The notes: a model not told the origin generated them from the letters alone. Positions 7,269 through 14,627 are shown, numbered from the stretch's first letter. The stretch is 15,879 nt of DNA from Candidatus Bathyarchaeota archaeon (GCA_030608925.1 JAUWDF010000004.1:1-15879), one strand, 5' to 3'. Made by a program: numbers and translations.

Positions 7269-7321
7269 TCCACAGGTTAATCCGTTACCTGACTCCAAGC
7301 TAGATCACCCTAGTCTTTTTT
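7265..7321 (+). terminator. Nested inverted repeat, likely bidirectional terminator
   Basis: GTGATC (7265-7270) pairs with GATCAC (7303-7308). Inside it, CAGGTTAA (7273-7280) pairs with TTACCTG (7285-7291) with one bulged T and a TCCG loop. A run of six T follows at 7316-7321. The structure spans the 31-base gap between the convergent FKBP and G1P dehydrogenase genes and includes the FKBP stop codon. Confidence 0.4.
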
Positions 7322-8364
7322 GCAAGTTTGGTGGCAGTTTTCTCGGTCAGAGCCTTCTCATCCAAAATAGTGTATCTTTCTGGTCTGATCTGTCGAGCTC
7401 TAACCAAAGAGTCTATTATATCCTGTGACTCGACTCCTAGCTCTTTTGCTGTTGTGGGAGAACCAACTTTTTCTAATTTCGATTTGATTCGACGCCAATT
7501 TGAACCTTGTAAGCAAGCCATCAAAATAGTTCCTACACCTGTTTGTTCTCCATGTAATGCGTTGTTAGGAGCGATCAAATCTAAAGCGTGACTGAAAAGA
7601 TGTTCTGAACCACTACAAGGTCTGCTGCTACCAGCAATGCTCATGGCAACTCCGCAACTTATCAGAGCTTCTAGAAGAACTCTCAAACCCTTTTCATTTC
7701 CCGGCTTGATCAACTCAGCATTTTTAGCAACAAGTTTTGCGCTCATTAATGCTAAACTAGCAGCATATTCACCATAGTATTCACCTTTCACTCTGTGTGC
7801 CAGGTACCAATCACGAACAGCGGTGAGTTTAGAGATGACATCACCACATCCACTTGCAGTGTATCGATGAGGCGCCTTAACTATTATACTTGTATCAGCG
7901 ATTACTGCCATAGGCGCTTCTGCAATTATCGAATAAGGCTGGTTTGCGCCTTTCACTGATGTGAGGGGACTTGCTATACCATCGTGTGAAGCGGCAGTGG
8001 GTATAGCCATGAAAGGAGTGGCCTTACGAGCTGAGCTAAGCTTTGCGACATCGATTTTGGTACCGCCTCCTACTCCGAGAACCACTTGGGGACGTATTTC
8101 CTTGATCCTTGCCTCCACAGCTTCAACCTCTTCCATGGTAGAAGAGGACACAAATAAGTAATCGGTGCTTATTCCTGAATCCTTAAGCTCATCAATAATT
8201 CTACTAGCTGCAATTTCGAAGGTTTTGGGACCAGTTACTACAAAGACTCCATCTGAAAACCCAAGTTTCTTACATATTGGCAACACAAGATCCAAGGTTC
8301 CATTTCCCACAACGACCTCTCTGGGAAGCTGCATCTGATGAAGCTCTACAGACAATGGCATCAC
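7300..8364 (-). CDS. egsA: sn-Glycerol-1-phosphate dehydrogenase
   Basis: This enzyme reduces dihydroxyacetone phosphate to sn-glycerol-1-phosphate with NAD(P)H, the first committed step to archaeal ether lipids, and so marks the host as an archaeon. The 354-residue protein has the NAD-binding loop GVGGGTKID (97-105), the conserved IPTAASHDGIASP (121-133) and the zinc ligands Asp175 (GCGDV), His255 (SEHLFSH) and His271 (HGEQ). The N-terminus (VELHQMQLPREVVVGNG) matches the family's usual start region, so the protein begins at GTG 8364 or the next codon ATG 8361. No Shine-Dalgarno is visible, so a very short leader is possible. It is divergent from psmB with about 150 bases between starts. Confidence 0.96.
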   Translation of the reverse strand: MMPLSVELHQMQLPREVVVGNGTLDLVLPICKKLGFSDGVFVVTGPKTFEIAASRIIDELKDSGISTDYLFVSSSTMEEVEAVEARIKEIRPQVVLGVGGGTKIDVAKLSSARKATPFMAIPTAASHDGIASPLTSVKGANQPYSIIAEAPMAVIADTSIIVKAPHRYTASGCGDVISKLTAVRDWYLAHRVKGEYYGEYAASLALMSAKLVAKNAELIKPGNEKGLRVLLEALISCGVAMSIAGSSRPCSGSEHLFSHALDLIAPNNALHGEQTGVGTILMACLQGSNWRRIKSKLEKVGSPTTAKELGVESQDIIDSLVRARQIRPERYTILDEKALTEKTATKLAKKTRVI

Positions 8365-8420
8365 AATGGTAGTAAGGTCTTTTTCTTAGCCAATTATCCA
8401 TTACTAATGTTCACGAAATC

Positions 8421-8447
8421 TTTTTAAATCACACGGTATTTATTAGT
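8421..8447. promoter_or_regulatory. Shared divergent promoter region of egsA and psmB
   Basis: Two TATA-like elements lie here: TTTTTAAATC (8421-8430), readable on either strand, and GGTATTTATTAG (8436-8447). The first would start egsA near 8400 or psmB near 8450; the second would start psmB near 8466. Which element serves which gene cannot be settled from sequence. Confidence 0.35.
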
Positions 8448-8462
8448 CACGACGCAAGCGGG

Positions 8463-8475
8463 CTTCCATTGGAAG
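8463..8475 (+). repeat. Short hairpin in the psmB leader
   Basis: CTTCC-ATT-GGAAG is a perfect 5-bp inverted repeat with a 3-base loop, flanked by a GCAAG direct repeat (8454-8458 and 8482-8486). It is in the transcribed leader only if transcription starts upstream of 8463. Confidence 0.25.
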
Positions 8476-8517
8476 AAAATCGCAAGAGCGTTTTGAAGTT
8501 TTCATGGTGACATAGGA

Positions 8518-9144
8518 TTGCGTGAAATATCAAATGAACTAATTCTTAAAGGAACAACTACTGTTGGTGTTGTCTGTAATGATGGAGTAGTCCTTTCCGC
8601 AGACACTCGCGTAACAATGGGGACTTTCATAGCTCACAAAAAAGGGAAGAAGATTCACAAAATCGACAATCACATTGCAATGACTATCTCGGGAAGTGTT
8701 GCTGATGCGCAGCGAGTTGTTGAGATACTTGGTGCAAACGCAAGTCTCTATAGGCTGGATTATGGACGACCCATTCCAGTACAAGCTGCGTCAAGGTTAG
8801 TCTCGAATCTTCTTTTTTCCTCTCGTTATGCTCCTTTAATTGCCCAGGTTCTTGTTGGAGGAGTTGATGACACTGGGCCTCACATCTTCTCGCTGGATCC
8901 TCTTGGTAGCCTAACGGAAGAAAAGTGTGTTGCTACAGGCTCAGGCTCTCCAGTTGCCTATGGGGTTCTCGAAGACAAGTACCAGGAGGGAAAATCTACG
9001 CTTGATTTGCTTCCAATTGTAGTGCAGGCAGTAAAAGCTGCTATGAAAAGGAATACAGCTAGTGGAGATAGCTTCGACGTTGCAATTATTGGTAAGGATG
9101 GCTATCGCGAGCTGGGTGATGAAGAGAAGAGCAGTGTGGCATAG
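8518..9144 (+). CDS. psmB: Proteasome beta subunit, catalytic
   Basis: A 208-residue precursor of the proteolytic 20S proteasome ring subunit. A 12-residue propeptide ends in Lys-Gly, and cleavage before TTTVG exposes the nucleophile Thr13 (mature Thr1). Counting from it, Asp29 (SADTR) is mature Asp17, Arg31 is Arg19 and Lys45 is Lys33, so the catalytic set is intact. The later GSGSPVAYGVLE and NTASGDSFDVAII stretches are also typical. The start is TTG with GGTGA (8506-8510) seven bases upstream; an overlapping ATG-GTG-ACA-TAG at 8504 is not the gene start. It is followed 26 bases later by fttA, the usual archaeal psmB-aCPSF1 arrangement, suggesting one transcript. Confidence 0.96.
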   Translation: MREISNELILKGTTTVGVVCNDGVVLSADTRVTMGTFIAHKKGKKIHKIDNHIAMTISGSVADAQRVVEILGANASLYRLDYGRPIPVQAASRLVSNLLFSSRYAPLIAQVLVGGVDDTGPHIFSLDPLGSLTEEKCVATGSGSPVAYGVLEDKYQEGKSTLDLLPIVVQAVKAAMKRNTASGDSFDVAIIGKDGYRELGDEEKSSVA

Positions 9145-9170
9145 ACGTCATCCGAGACGGGGAGAAGGCT

Positions 9171-11087
9171 GTGACTGCAGCGGAAAAGAGCAAAGTGGAA
9201 ATTAGCCAGATAGTTTTGCAGCGTATACCTGAAGAGGCAGAAGTAACAAGAATCGAGTTTGAAGGACCCACATTAGCAGTTTACACCAAGAGACCCGAAA
9301 TCATAATTGAGCGAAGCTCGATCATTGCTAATATTGTTGGTTCAATTCGTAAAAGAATCGTTGTACGATCAGATCCATCTGTCAGATTGGACGAGAAAGA
9401 CACTAAAAGAACCGTGAAAAAGCTTGTTCCCGAAGAAGCGGGGATCACTAACATAAATTTCGATCCCACCTTGGGTGAAGTCATTATAGATGCAAAGAAA
9501 CCTGGTCTTGTGATAGGGAAAAATGGCGATATACTGCAAAAGATTGTGAGGGAGACAAGATGGCGCCCCAGAATATTAAGGAGTTCTGCTATTCCGTCAA
9601 AGATAATTGCTCACATGCGTCATTACCTTCACTCGGAGAGCAAAGAACGGGAAAGAATATTGCGCAATGTTGGAGAAAGGATTTTTCGACCTAGCAGTTT
9701 TGAGGTTGGTGATGTTCGAGTTTCTGCTCTGGGGGGATTTCGTGAGGTTGGTCGCTCTGCTATTTTTCTACAAACCAGAGAGAGTCAAGTGCTTCTGGAC
9801 TGCGGTATTAACCCTGGATCGACAAATCCTCTTAACGCCTTTCCGAGGCTAGATATCAGCCAATTTGATGTGGACACTCTCGATGCAGTGATTATAAGTC
9901 ACGCTCACCTTGACCACTGTGGCTTTTTACCCTTCCTATTCAAGTATGGTTATGATGGTCCAGTCTATTGCTCGGCTCCTACGTCCAATTTGATGACTCT
10001 TCTTCAACTTGACTATTTGGATGTAGCAAGCAAACAAGGCATTATGGCTCCGTACGACCAGAAAAATGTTAGAGACTGTGTTCTCCATACATTACCCTTG
10101 CGTTACGGAGCTGTTACTGACATTTCACCTGACATTCGTTTGACACTACATAATGCTGGTCACATTTTGGGTTCTTCGATAGTTCATCTACATATTGGTG
10201 AGGGCTTACACAACCTTGTATACACAGGAGACTACAAGTATGCAAAAACAACATTACTCGAAGCAGCAATAGCGGATTTTCCGCGAGTGGAAACAATAAT
10301 AACTGAAAGTACCTACGGAGCTCCTCAGGATCTGATGCCTTCAAGAATCGATGCTGAAGAAAAACTTTCGTCGACAATCAATGAAACCTTAGAACGTGGC
10401 GGAAAAGTGGTGATCCCCGTACCAGCTGTTGGACGAGCTCAAGAAATCATGCTCGTCATTGATGGGTACATGAGAAGAGGATTAATCAGAGAAGCCCCAG
10501 TTTTTATTGAAGGAATGATTTCAGAAGCTACAGCAATACATACTGCATATCCTGAATATCTGGCTAGGGAAGTTCGAAATAGTATCCTTCATGAAGGGAT
10601 AAACCCTTTTCAATCCGATTACTTTACAATAGTCGAGCACCCAAGTGCAAGAGAGGAAATTGTAGCTGGGGAACCATGTATAATTATGGCTACAGCAGGC
10701 ATGCTTGAAGGAGGACCAGTTATTGATTACTTCAAACGATTAGCATCTGATGAAATAAATTTAGTGTTGTTTGTCAGTTATCAAATTCAAGGCACATTAG
10801 GTCGTCGAGTGCAGAAAGGCTTAACGGAAACCCCTATAATGAACAATAATGGAAAAATGGAAGTTATTAAAGTAAAGCTTAACGTTGAATCTATCGAAGG
10901 GTTTTCAGGACACTCAGATAGAAGGCAGATAATAAATTACATTCGACGTGTCACTTCAAGACCTGAGAAAATAATCGTCTGTCACGGTGAAAGAGCAAAA
11001 TGCTTGAATGTCTCAAACTTTCTGAGAAGGCGCTTCAAAATCAACGCCGTTGCCCCTGAGACTTTGGAAACTCTCAGGCTGCGGTAG
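9171..11087 (+). CDS. fttA: aCPSF1/FttA: KH-domain beta-CASP ribonuclease and transcription termination factor
   Basis: A 638-residue RNA endonuclease/exonuclease, known in archaea to cleave nascent RNA at U-rich sites and terminate transcription. Two N-terminal KH domains occupy about 1-70 and 75-145, the second with a GKNG loop (116-119). The metallo-beta-lactamase domain starts near 180 and carries HAHLDH (244-249), His331 (AGHILGS) and Asp354 (YTGDYKY). The beta-CASP part has ITESTYG (376-382), GHSD (580-583) and CHGE (604-607). All metal ligands are present, and the length equals the family's usual size. The GTG start is fixed by GGGGAG (9159-9164) six bases before. It lies 26 bases after psmB. 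Its last 14 bases overlap the end of sepF on the opposite strand. Confidence 0.96.
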   Translation: MTAAEKSKVEISQIVLQRIPEEAEVTRIEFEGPTLAVYTKRPEIIIERSSIIANIVGSIRKRIVVRSDPSVRLDEKDTKRTVKKLVPEEAGITNINFDPTLGEVIIDAKKPGLVIGKNGDILQKIVRETRWRPRILRSSAIPSKIIAHMRHYLHSESKERERILRNVGERIFRPSSFEVGDVRVSALGGFREVGRSAIFLQTRESQVLLDCGINPGSTNPLNAFPRLDISQFDVDTLDAVIISHAHLDHCGFLPFLFKYGYDGPVYCSAPTSNLMTLLQLDYLDVASKQGIMAPYDQKNVRDCVLHTLPLRYGAVTDISPDIRLTLHNAGHILGSSIVHLHIGEGLHNLVYTGDYKYAKTTLLEAAIADFPRVETIITESTYGAPQDLMPSRIDAEEKLSSTINETLERGGKVVIPVPAVGRAQEIMLVIDGYMRRGLIREAPVFIEGMISEATAIHTAYPEYLAREVRNSILHEGINPFQSDYFTIVEHPSAREEIVAGEPCIIMATAGMLEGGPVIDYFKRLASDEINLVLFVSYQIQGTLGRRVQKGLTETPIMNNNGKMEVIKVKLNVESIEGFSGHSDRRQIINYIRRVTSRPEKIIVCHGERAKCLNVSNFLRRRFKINAVAPETLETLRLR

Positions 11088-11454
11088 GGACCTGTTCTTC
11101 AGGACGAACATGCTTTTCCCTCCAGATACGAACATCGGTTGGAGTAATAACTATCCTTTCTTCTCCAAGACGGGCAATGTCACCATTCACTAACTTAACG
11201 AATTCACATAATTCGTTCACTGCTGTCTTGATGTCCTTAACACTTTTATTGGCTAAAGGGCTAATCTTTACTATCAATATGTTACCGGCTTTAACTTCTC
11301 GCTTTATCTGATTAAGATCAGATAACCTTCGAAGAGGAAAAGCTTTCAAGTAGATTTTTGAAGCTTGGCCTACTGGAGCTTCGTTTTTCTTAACAGTTTC
11401 AGTTTTTCTTCGATTACGAACGATTTTTCCGAAGGTTTTTCCCAAGCTTGACAA
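11074..11454 (-). CDS. sepF: Archaeal SepF, membrane anchor of the FtsZ division ring
   Basis: A 126-residue protein with an N-terminal amphipathic, basic segment (MSSLGKTFGKIVRNRRK) that suits membrane targeting, a short linker, and the SepF core at about 33-112. The core shows the archaeal pattern: KAFPLRRLSDL, KAGNILIVKISPLA (55-68), AVNELCEFV and GDIARLGEERIVITP (91-105) ending in VRIWR. In archaea that divide with FtsZ, SepF dimers tether FtsZ to the membrane. The start is TTG with GGGAG (11466-11462) seven bases before it. It converges on fttA with a 14-base tail overlap and is divergent from a three-gene membrane-protein operon. FtsZ itself is not in this window. Confidence 0.9.
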   Translation of the reverse strand: MSSLGKTFGKIVRNRRKTETVKKNEAPVGQASKIYLKAFPLRRLSDLNQIKREVKAGNILIVKISPLANKSVKDIKTAVNELCEFVKLVNGDIARLGEERIVITPTDVRIWREKHVRPEEQVPTAA

Positions 11455-11850
11455 AAGAATACTCCCAAAATTACTCCAGAAGCTCTCTTTGCATTGATAT
11501 TAGCTCAAAGTTTCCTGATGTATAATCTATTGTTCTAGTTAGGTTTTATAATACTTACGCAGCTCTAGTCCACATTATTGTTTACTTTCACTCGTGTTCT
11601 TCTTGAGTTGTCCATTTCAAGTTCGCTTTTAGCATCTATGTGCATCAAGGTAGATGCTTGCATTCTTGAATCTCCATTTTACGAATTTAAGTTGAGTGGA
11701 GTTGTCTTGATACTCTCCACGCCAGATGTCGAATTAACGTGTATTGAGCTTGAATAAGCACTTTTAGGAGTGTGAATTGATATGGTTTATTAATACAGAA
11801 GATTTAATACAATATTTCAGCTAAACCAACATCAAACAGAGGAGAAATAA
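11455..11850. other. Intergenic region between sepF and the membrane operon
   Basis: This 396-base stretch has no recognisable gene. Near sepF, minus-strand TATA-like elements lie at 11542-11553 (GTATTATAAAAC) and 11519-11528. Near the operon, plus-strand elements GTTTATTAATA (11785-11795) and GATTTAATAC (11801-11810) precede a GGAG at 11841. The middle holds an 8-bp inverted repeat AGCATCTA/TAGATGCT (11631-11638 and 11651-11658) and a 6-bp one GTGGAG/CTCCAC. Short overlapping open frames exist (plus 11638-11757, minus 11565-11663) but match nothing I recognise. Confidence 0.5.
11785..11810 (+). promoter_or_regulatory. Candidate promoter of the three-gene membrane operon
   Basis: Two TATA-like elements, GTTTATTAATA (11785-11795) and GATTTAATAC (11801-11810), predict transcript starts near 11815 or 11831. 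Both leave a leader of 20-36 bases containing GAGGAG six bases before the ATG. Confidence 0.45.
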
Positions 11851-12348
11851 ATGCCAATAAGCATACGAAATAAACCTCAATTAACAGGAATCATAGTTCT
11901 TTTTGTGGGTGTAGCCCTGTTAGCTTTCACCTTCATAAACGCCTTCTTGTTTCTCCAAGAACCTGTAAGTATAATAGCTGCAGCTGATTTAGCAGTGGTT
12001 TTTGGTGAAGCCTTGGCACCTCTAATTCAAGCTTGTATACGTCTAATGTACCTTGGAATAATGGGATGGATAGGTTCACTATTGACAGTCAGAGGAATAC
12101 CACTTGTGACACAAAAAACAACCACAATTACAGCCCCCATAGCAGAGGGTCAACCTAAACCCGCACCAAAACCGGAGAAAGCAACTCCATCACCTGCACC
12201 AAAACCAAAACAGACCACGTCGCCACACGCAAACATCACAACAACACCTCCTAATGCACAAGCCCCTAAGACTCAACTGATACCGGAACCGAAGCAGGAA
12301 GAACCAAAAGCAATACTTATACCCCCATCAAACCAAAAGGAAGAGTAA
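11851..12348 (+). CDS. Two-helix membrane protein with a disordered Pro/Lys-rich tail, function unknown
   Basis: I do not recognise this 165-residue protein. Two membrane helices are predicted at about 12-34 (GIIVLFVGVALLAFTFINAF) and 56-80, separated by a short loop. The short basic N-terminus (IRNKPQ) suggests both ends are cytoplasmic. Residues 86-165 are low-complexity, rich in Pro, Lys, Thr, Gln and Glu, with repeated PAPKP units, and are almost surely disordered. The ATG has a good GGAG six bases upstream. It is the first gene of a tight operon: the next start is 6 bases after its stop. A membrane anchor with a flexible cytoplasmic tail suits a scaffold or recruiter. The gene is divergent from sepF, so a link to division or the envelope is an inference worth testing. 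Confidence 0.75.
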   Translation: MPISIRNKPQLTGIIVLFVGVALLAFTFINAFLFLQEPVSIIAAADLAVVFGEALAPLIQACIRLMYLGIMGWIGSLLTVRGIPLVTQKTTTITAPIAEGQPKPAPKPEKATPSPAPKPKQTTSPHANITTTPPNAQAPKTQLIPEPKQEEPKAILIPPSNQKEE

Positions 12349-12354
12349 GTCCAC

Positions 12355-13131
12355 ATGAAGGTGTCTCTAAAGGCACTTGGATGGGCCATACGATTCTTCT
12401 GGATAATAGCACTTGCTTTTGCTGTAACCTGTGTCTATTCTATAACACTGATCCAAGCAAGCTTTGGCGAACCAAACATAACATTGACTGAACGTGAATT
12501 AAACATAGAACTACCTATCACTTTCAATAATGGAGGCTATTATGCCCTAACCGATTTCAATCTCACTTCACTTATTGTAGACGATCAGAAATCACAGATC
12601 GGAAGAGCTACAAGTTTTATTGCTAAGATCAGGCCCCAAGAAAACATGACTTTTTATCAAAACATAGGCTTCAATCTAACTCAAGTTCTGAAACACACCC
12701 GCCATTTATTCAATGACTCAAGCCTTACACTTAATGGCTTAGGACACTTGGTTTATGCTAGTATGATTCCATTTAGCTTTGAAGCAAACATAACAATTCC
12801 ATGGGGTGCTCCCCTACACAATTTCACAATTCATGAACTATCATTCAGTTTATACAATACCACTCATGTCAGACTAGTTGTACCAATAAGCTTTCAGAAC
12901 CACTCTCCCTATTTTGCAGTCTTAGGAAATATGCACGTCGAGATTTTGAATGATCGAGAACAATTGATGGGTACAGATGCGCTTTCTTTGAATGTTCAGT
13001 CAACCGCAAACTATGTTGGTCAAATTGAGTTGTTTATTAACACGGCACTAGTGACAACAACAGGCGAAATACGAGCAAGTTTTGAAACGAATTCATTCAA
13101 TTATGGTCCACTGGTGATTCCATATGAGTGA
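12355..13131 (+). CDS. Single-pass surface protein with duplicated LEA/WHy-like beta-domain
   Basis: A 258-residue protein with one N-terminal membrane helix (about 9-33) after a basic end, and the rest probably outside. Two halves align without gaps: residues 49-94 (starting LNIELPITFNNGGYYAL) with 172-217 (starting VRLVVPISFQNHSPYFAV), sharing the P-I-x-F-x-N core, a later N, an I..D and a Gly. The pattern of alternating hydrophobic strands resembles LEA_2/WHy beta-sandwich domains, which is a guess at fold level. Nine N-glycosylation sequons (Asn 41, 69, 97, 107, 120, 145, 156, 168, 182) support an extracellular location. It is the middle gene of the operon, and its last 8 bases overlap the next start. 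Function is unknown. Confidence 0.75.
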   Translation: MKVSLKALGWAIRFFWIIALAFAVTCVYSITLIQASFGEPNITLTERELNIELPITFNNGGYYALTDFNLTSLIVDDQKSQIGRATSFIAKIRPQENMTFYQNIGFNLTQVLKHTRHLFNDSSLTLNGLGHLVYASMIPFSFEANITIPWGAPLHNFTIHELSFSLYNTTHVRLVVPISFQNHSPYFAVLGNMHVEILNDREQLMGTDALSLNVQSTANYVGQIELFINTALVTTTGEIRASFETNSFNYGPLVIPYE

Positions 13132-13594
13132 AAAAAGAATGAATGGAAGAAAAGGGTTTACGGTTAAAAAACTAGTATGGCGTCTCCTTAAAGCATTTAT
13201 CAAGACTGTGATTATCTACTTCATTTTTGAAACTATCACTGGATTCATGGGTTCTTTCAAGAGTTTTCAAGACTACCAGATGTTGTCCATGGCTTTCATG
13301 GTGTTATATGTTATCTTCATCTTCGCCACCGAGTTAGCTCGCGGAACCGTTTTTCAACATGTTTTTGCAGTCGCTAATTCCATGATGTTTATACTTTACT
13401 TTGCTCATATTTTCAACACCAGTGCATTCAGTTTTGCGGTTGAACAAATCCATCTGATGATTGATCTTCGTTTCTTCCTTGGAATATTTGTTGTGGGAAG
13501 TATTCTGGGTCTTGCAAAGAACCTGCTCGGTTTCATTCTATGGATGAATGAAAGAGAAGAGATATGGATGGCGTATCAGATTAAATCGCTGTAG
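13124..13594 (+). CDS. Four-helix integral membrane protein, function unknown
   Basis: I do not recognise this 156-residue protein. After a basic N-terminal segment (KRMNGRKGFTVKK) four membrane helices are predicted at about 22-43, 53-73, 77-97 and 115-141, followed by a short charged tail (NEREEIW). Both ends should be cytoplasmic. There are no obvious catalytic residues or transporter signatures. The start overlaps the preceding gene by 8 bases and has a strong GGTGAT Shine-Dalgarno (13113-13118) inside that gene, so it is translated from the same message. Its 3' end overlaps the convergent CYTH gene by 19 bases. It may form a complex with the two other operon products. Confidence 0.75.
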   Translation: MSEKRMNGRKGFTVKKLVWRLLKAFIKTVIIYFIFETITGFMGSFKSFQDYQMLSMAFMVLYVIFIFATELARGTVFQHVFAVANSMMFILYFAHIFNTSAFSFAVEQIHLMIDLRFFLGIFVVGSILGLAKNLLGFILWMNEREEIWMAYQIKSL

Positions 13595-14139
13595 GAAAAT
13601 CTCTCGAAACTATGAGAATTGATTTCCAGTTGTTCTTTGAGTCTCTTAATCCTGAGCTGTTGTTTTCCTAGTTGTTTTGGATCTTGAGAAGTCTCGAGTT
13701 CGAACTCCACAAATGAACCCAAACCTTGAACGTTGTCCAAATGGATTTCGACACCCTCATAGATGTAGATTTCTCGCACCTTTTCTACTACAACTTTGAT
13801 GTCCAGAATTTGTAGGAGGAGTTTCTTGAAACTTGCACACGCAGTTGGAGGAACTCTTAGAATTGAAGCGTAACAATGTTTTACTTTCGCTGTGTCTTTT
13901 CTTTCATAATAGATGAGTTCAGCCTTTGTTTTACCCTTGATCTCTCGTAGTTTTAACCTTCCTTTGGGAACTTGAAAGTAAGTGTCAATTTGGTGAAAAA
14001 TACCTCGTTTTTCAAGATTTCGCTCTGGAAGTTTCTGTCGAATTCTAGTTAGGTCTGGCACTCTAGCTTTCAGTTCAAGTATTATATGGAGAAATCGCGA
14101 ATTGCTATTGAACAATTTCATCCGTGGGTTTGATGTCAT
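13576..14139 (-). CDS. CYTH-domain protein (CyaB/thiamine-triphosphatase-like)
   Basis: A 187-residue member of the CYTH superfamily, whose tunnel fold binds triphosphates or polyphosphate with divalent metal. Recognisable parts are LELKARV (21-27), IDTYFQVPKGRLKLRE (about 51-66), a YYERKD strand, and the EIHLDNVQGLGSFVEFELE stretch near 130-150. The usual ExExK motif is changed: the first Glu is Ile20, leaving I-x-E22-x-K24. The N-terminus has about 18 extra residues before this strand, with an internal Met7 as alternative start. ATGA overlap with the upstream acetyltransferase gene means the two are translationally coupled. Whether it makes cAMP, cleaves a triphosphate or has lost catalysis cannot be told. 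Confidence 0.85.
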   Translation of the reverse strand: MTSNPRMKLFNSNSRFLHIILELKARVPDLTRIRQKLPERNLEKRGIFHQIDTYFQVPKGRLKLREIKGKTKAELIYYERKDTAKVKHCYASILRVPPTACASFKKLLLQILDIKVVVEKVREIYIYEGVEIHLDNVQGLGSFVEFELETSQDPKQLGKQQLRIKRLKEQLEINSHSFERFSYSDLI

Positions 14140-14627
14140 GATGTCGTCTTTTCCAGCTTTTTTTCCATAATATTAGCATCTTCTCCGTCAGCGTAGTATC
14201 CACGAGATCTGCGAACGATTAGGAACCCCAGTTTCCGATACATTTCCACGGCTGGCGTGTTGCTAACCCTCACTTCCAAGAAGCATTCTTTGGCTCTATA
14301 TTGAGGCATATTTTTCAGTGCGTTCTTTAGGAGAGCAGTGCCCACGCCCTTATGCTGATATTCTGGTAGGACTGCAACTGAGACCAAGTGTGCCCTTTTG
14401 GTTAGATTGAAACCCACGAAACTAGTGAAACCTCTTTCAATTCTACACATGATGTAACCCATAATACCTTGGCTTCCTTTAGCAATTGTGAATGTTGCAG
14501 GATATCGCTCATATAGATCCATGAAAAAATAGGGTGAGTAGTTCTCTGGTAAGCAAATACGGTTTATATTCATGACTTCTTCTAGATCTTCTGGGCTAAA
14601 GGGTCGTAGTGTGAAGGTCTTCTGCAA
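14136..14627 (-). CDS. ard1: Archaeal Ard1/RimI-type N-terminal protein acetyltransferase (GNAT)
   Basis: A 163-residue GNAT enzyme that transfers acetyl from acetyl-CoA to protein N-termini, similar to the archaeal Naa10/Ard1 protein. Characteristic stretches are LRPFSPEDLEEVMNINRICL (7-26) and PENYSPYFF (27-35) for peptide recognition, the acetyl-CoA loop QHKGVG (91-96) in VLPEYQHKGVGTALL, LEVRVSNTPAVEMYRKLGF (117-135), and YYADGEDANIM (144-154) near the C-terminus. The start is TTG with GGTG (14639-14636) eight bases upstream; the nearby ATG is out of frame. It heads a two-gene unit with the CYTH gene. A TATA-like element CATTTAACT lies near 14672-14680. The single archaeal enzyme usually acts on many N-terminal sequences. 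Confidence 0.93.
   Translation of the reverse strand: MQKTFTLRPFSPEDLEEVMNINRICLPENYSPYFFMDLYERYPATFTIAKGSQGIMGYIMCRIERGFTSFVGFNLTKRAHLVSVAVLPEYQHKGVGTALLKNALKNMPQYRAKECFLEVRVSNTPAVEMYRKLGFLIVRRSRGYYADGEDANIMEKKLEKTTS

Noticed and set aside
8504..8515. Upstream mini-ORF ATG-GTG-ACA-TAG before psmB
   Set aside because: The GGTGA within it is better explained as the psmB Shine-Dalgarno, and three codons are expected by chance.
9607..9852. Plus-strand 81-codon frame inside fttA
   Set aside because: It is a shadow of the well-supported fttA reading frame.
11638..11757. 39-residue plus-strand ORF in the sepF intergenic region
   Set aside because: No Shine-Dalgarno at a fitting distance and no recognisable protein; kept only as a finding, not as a gene.
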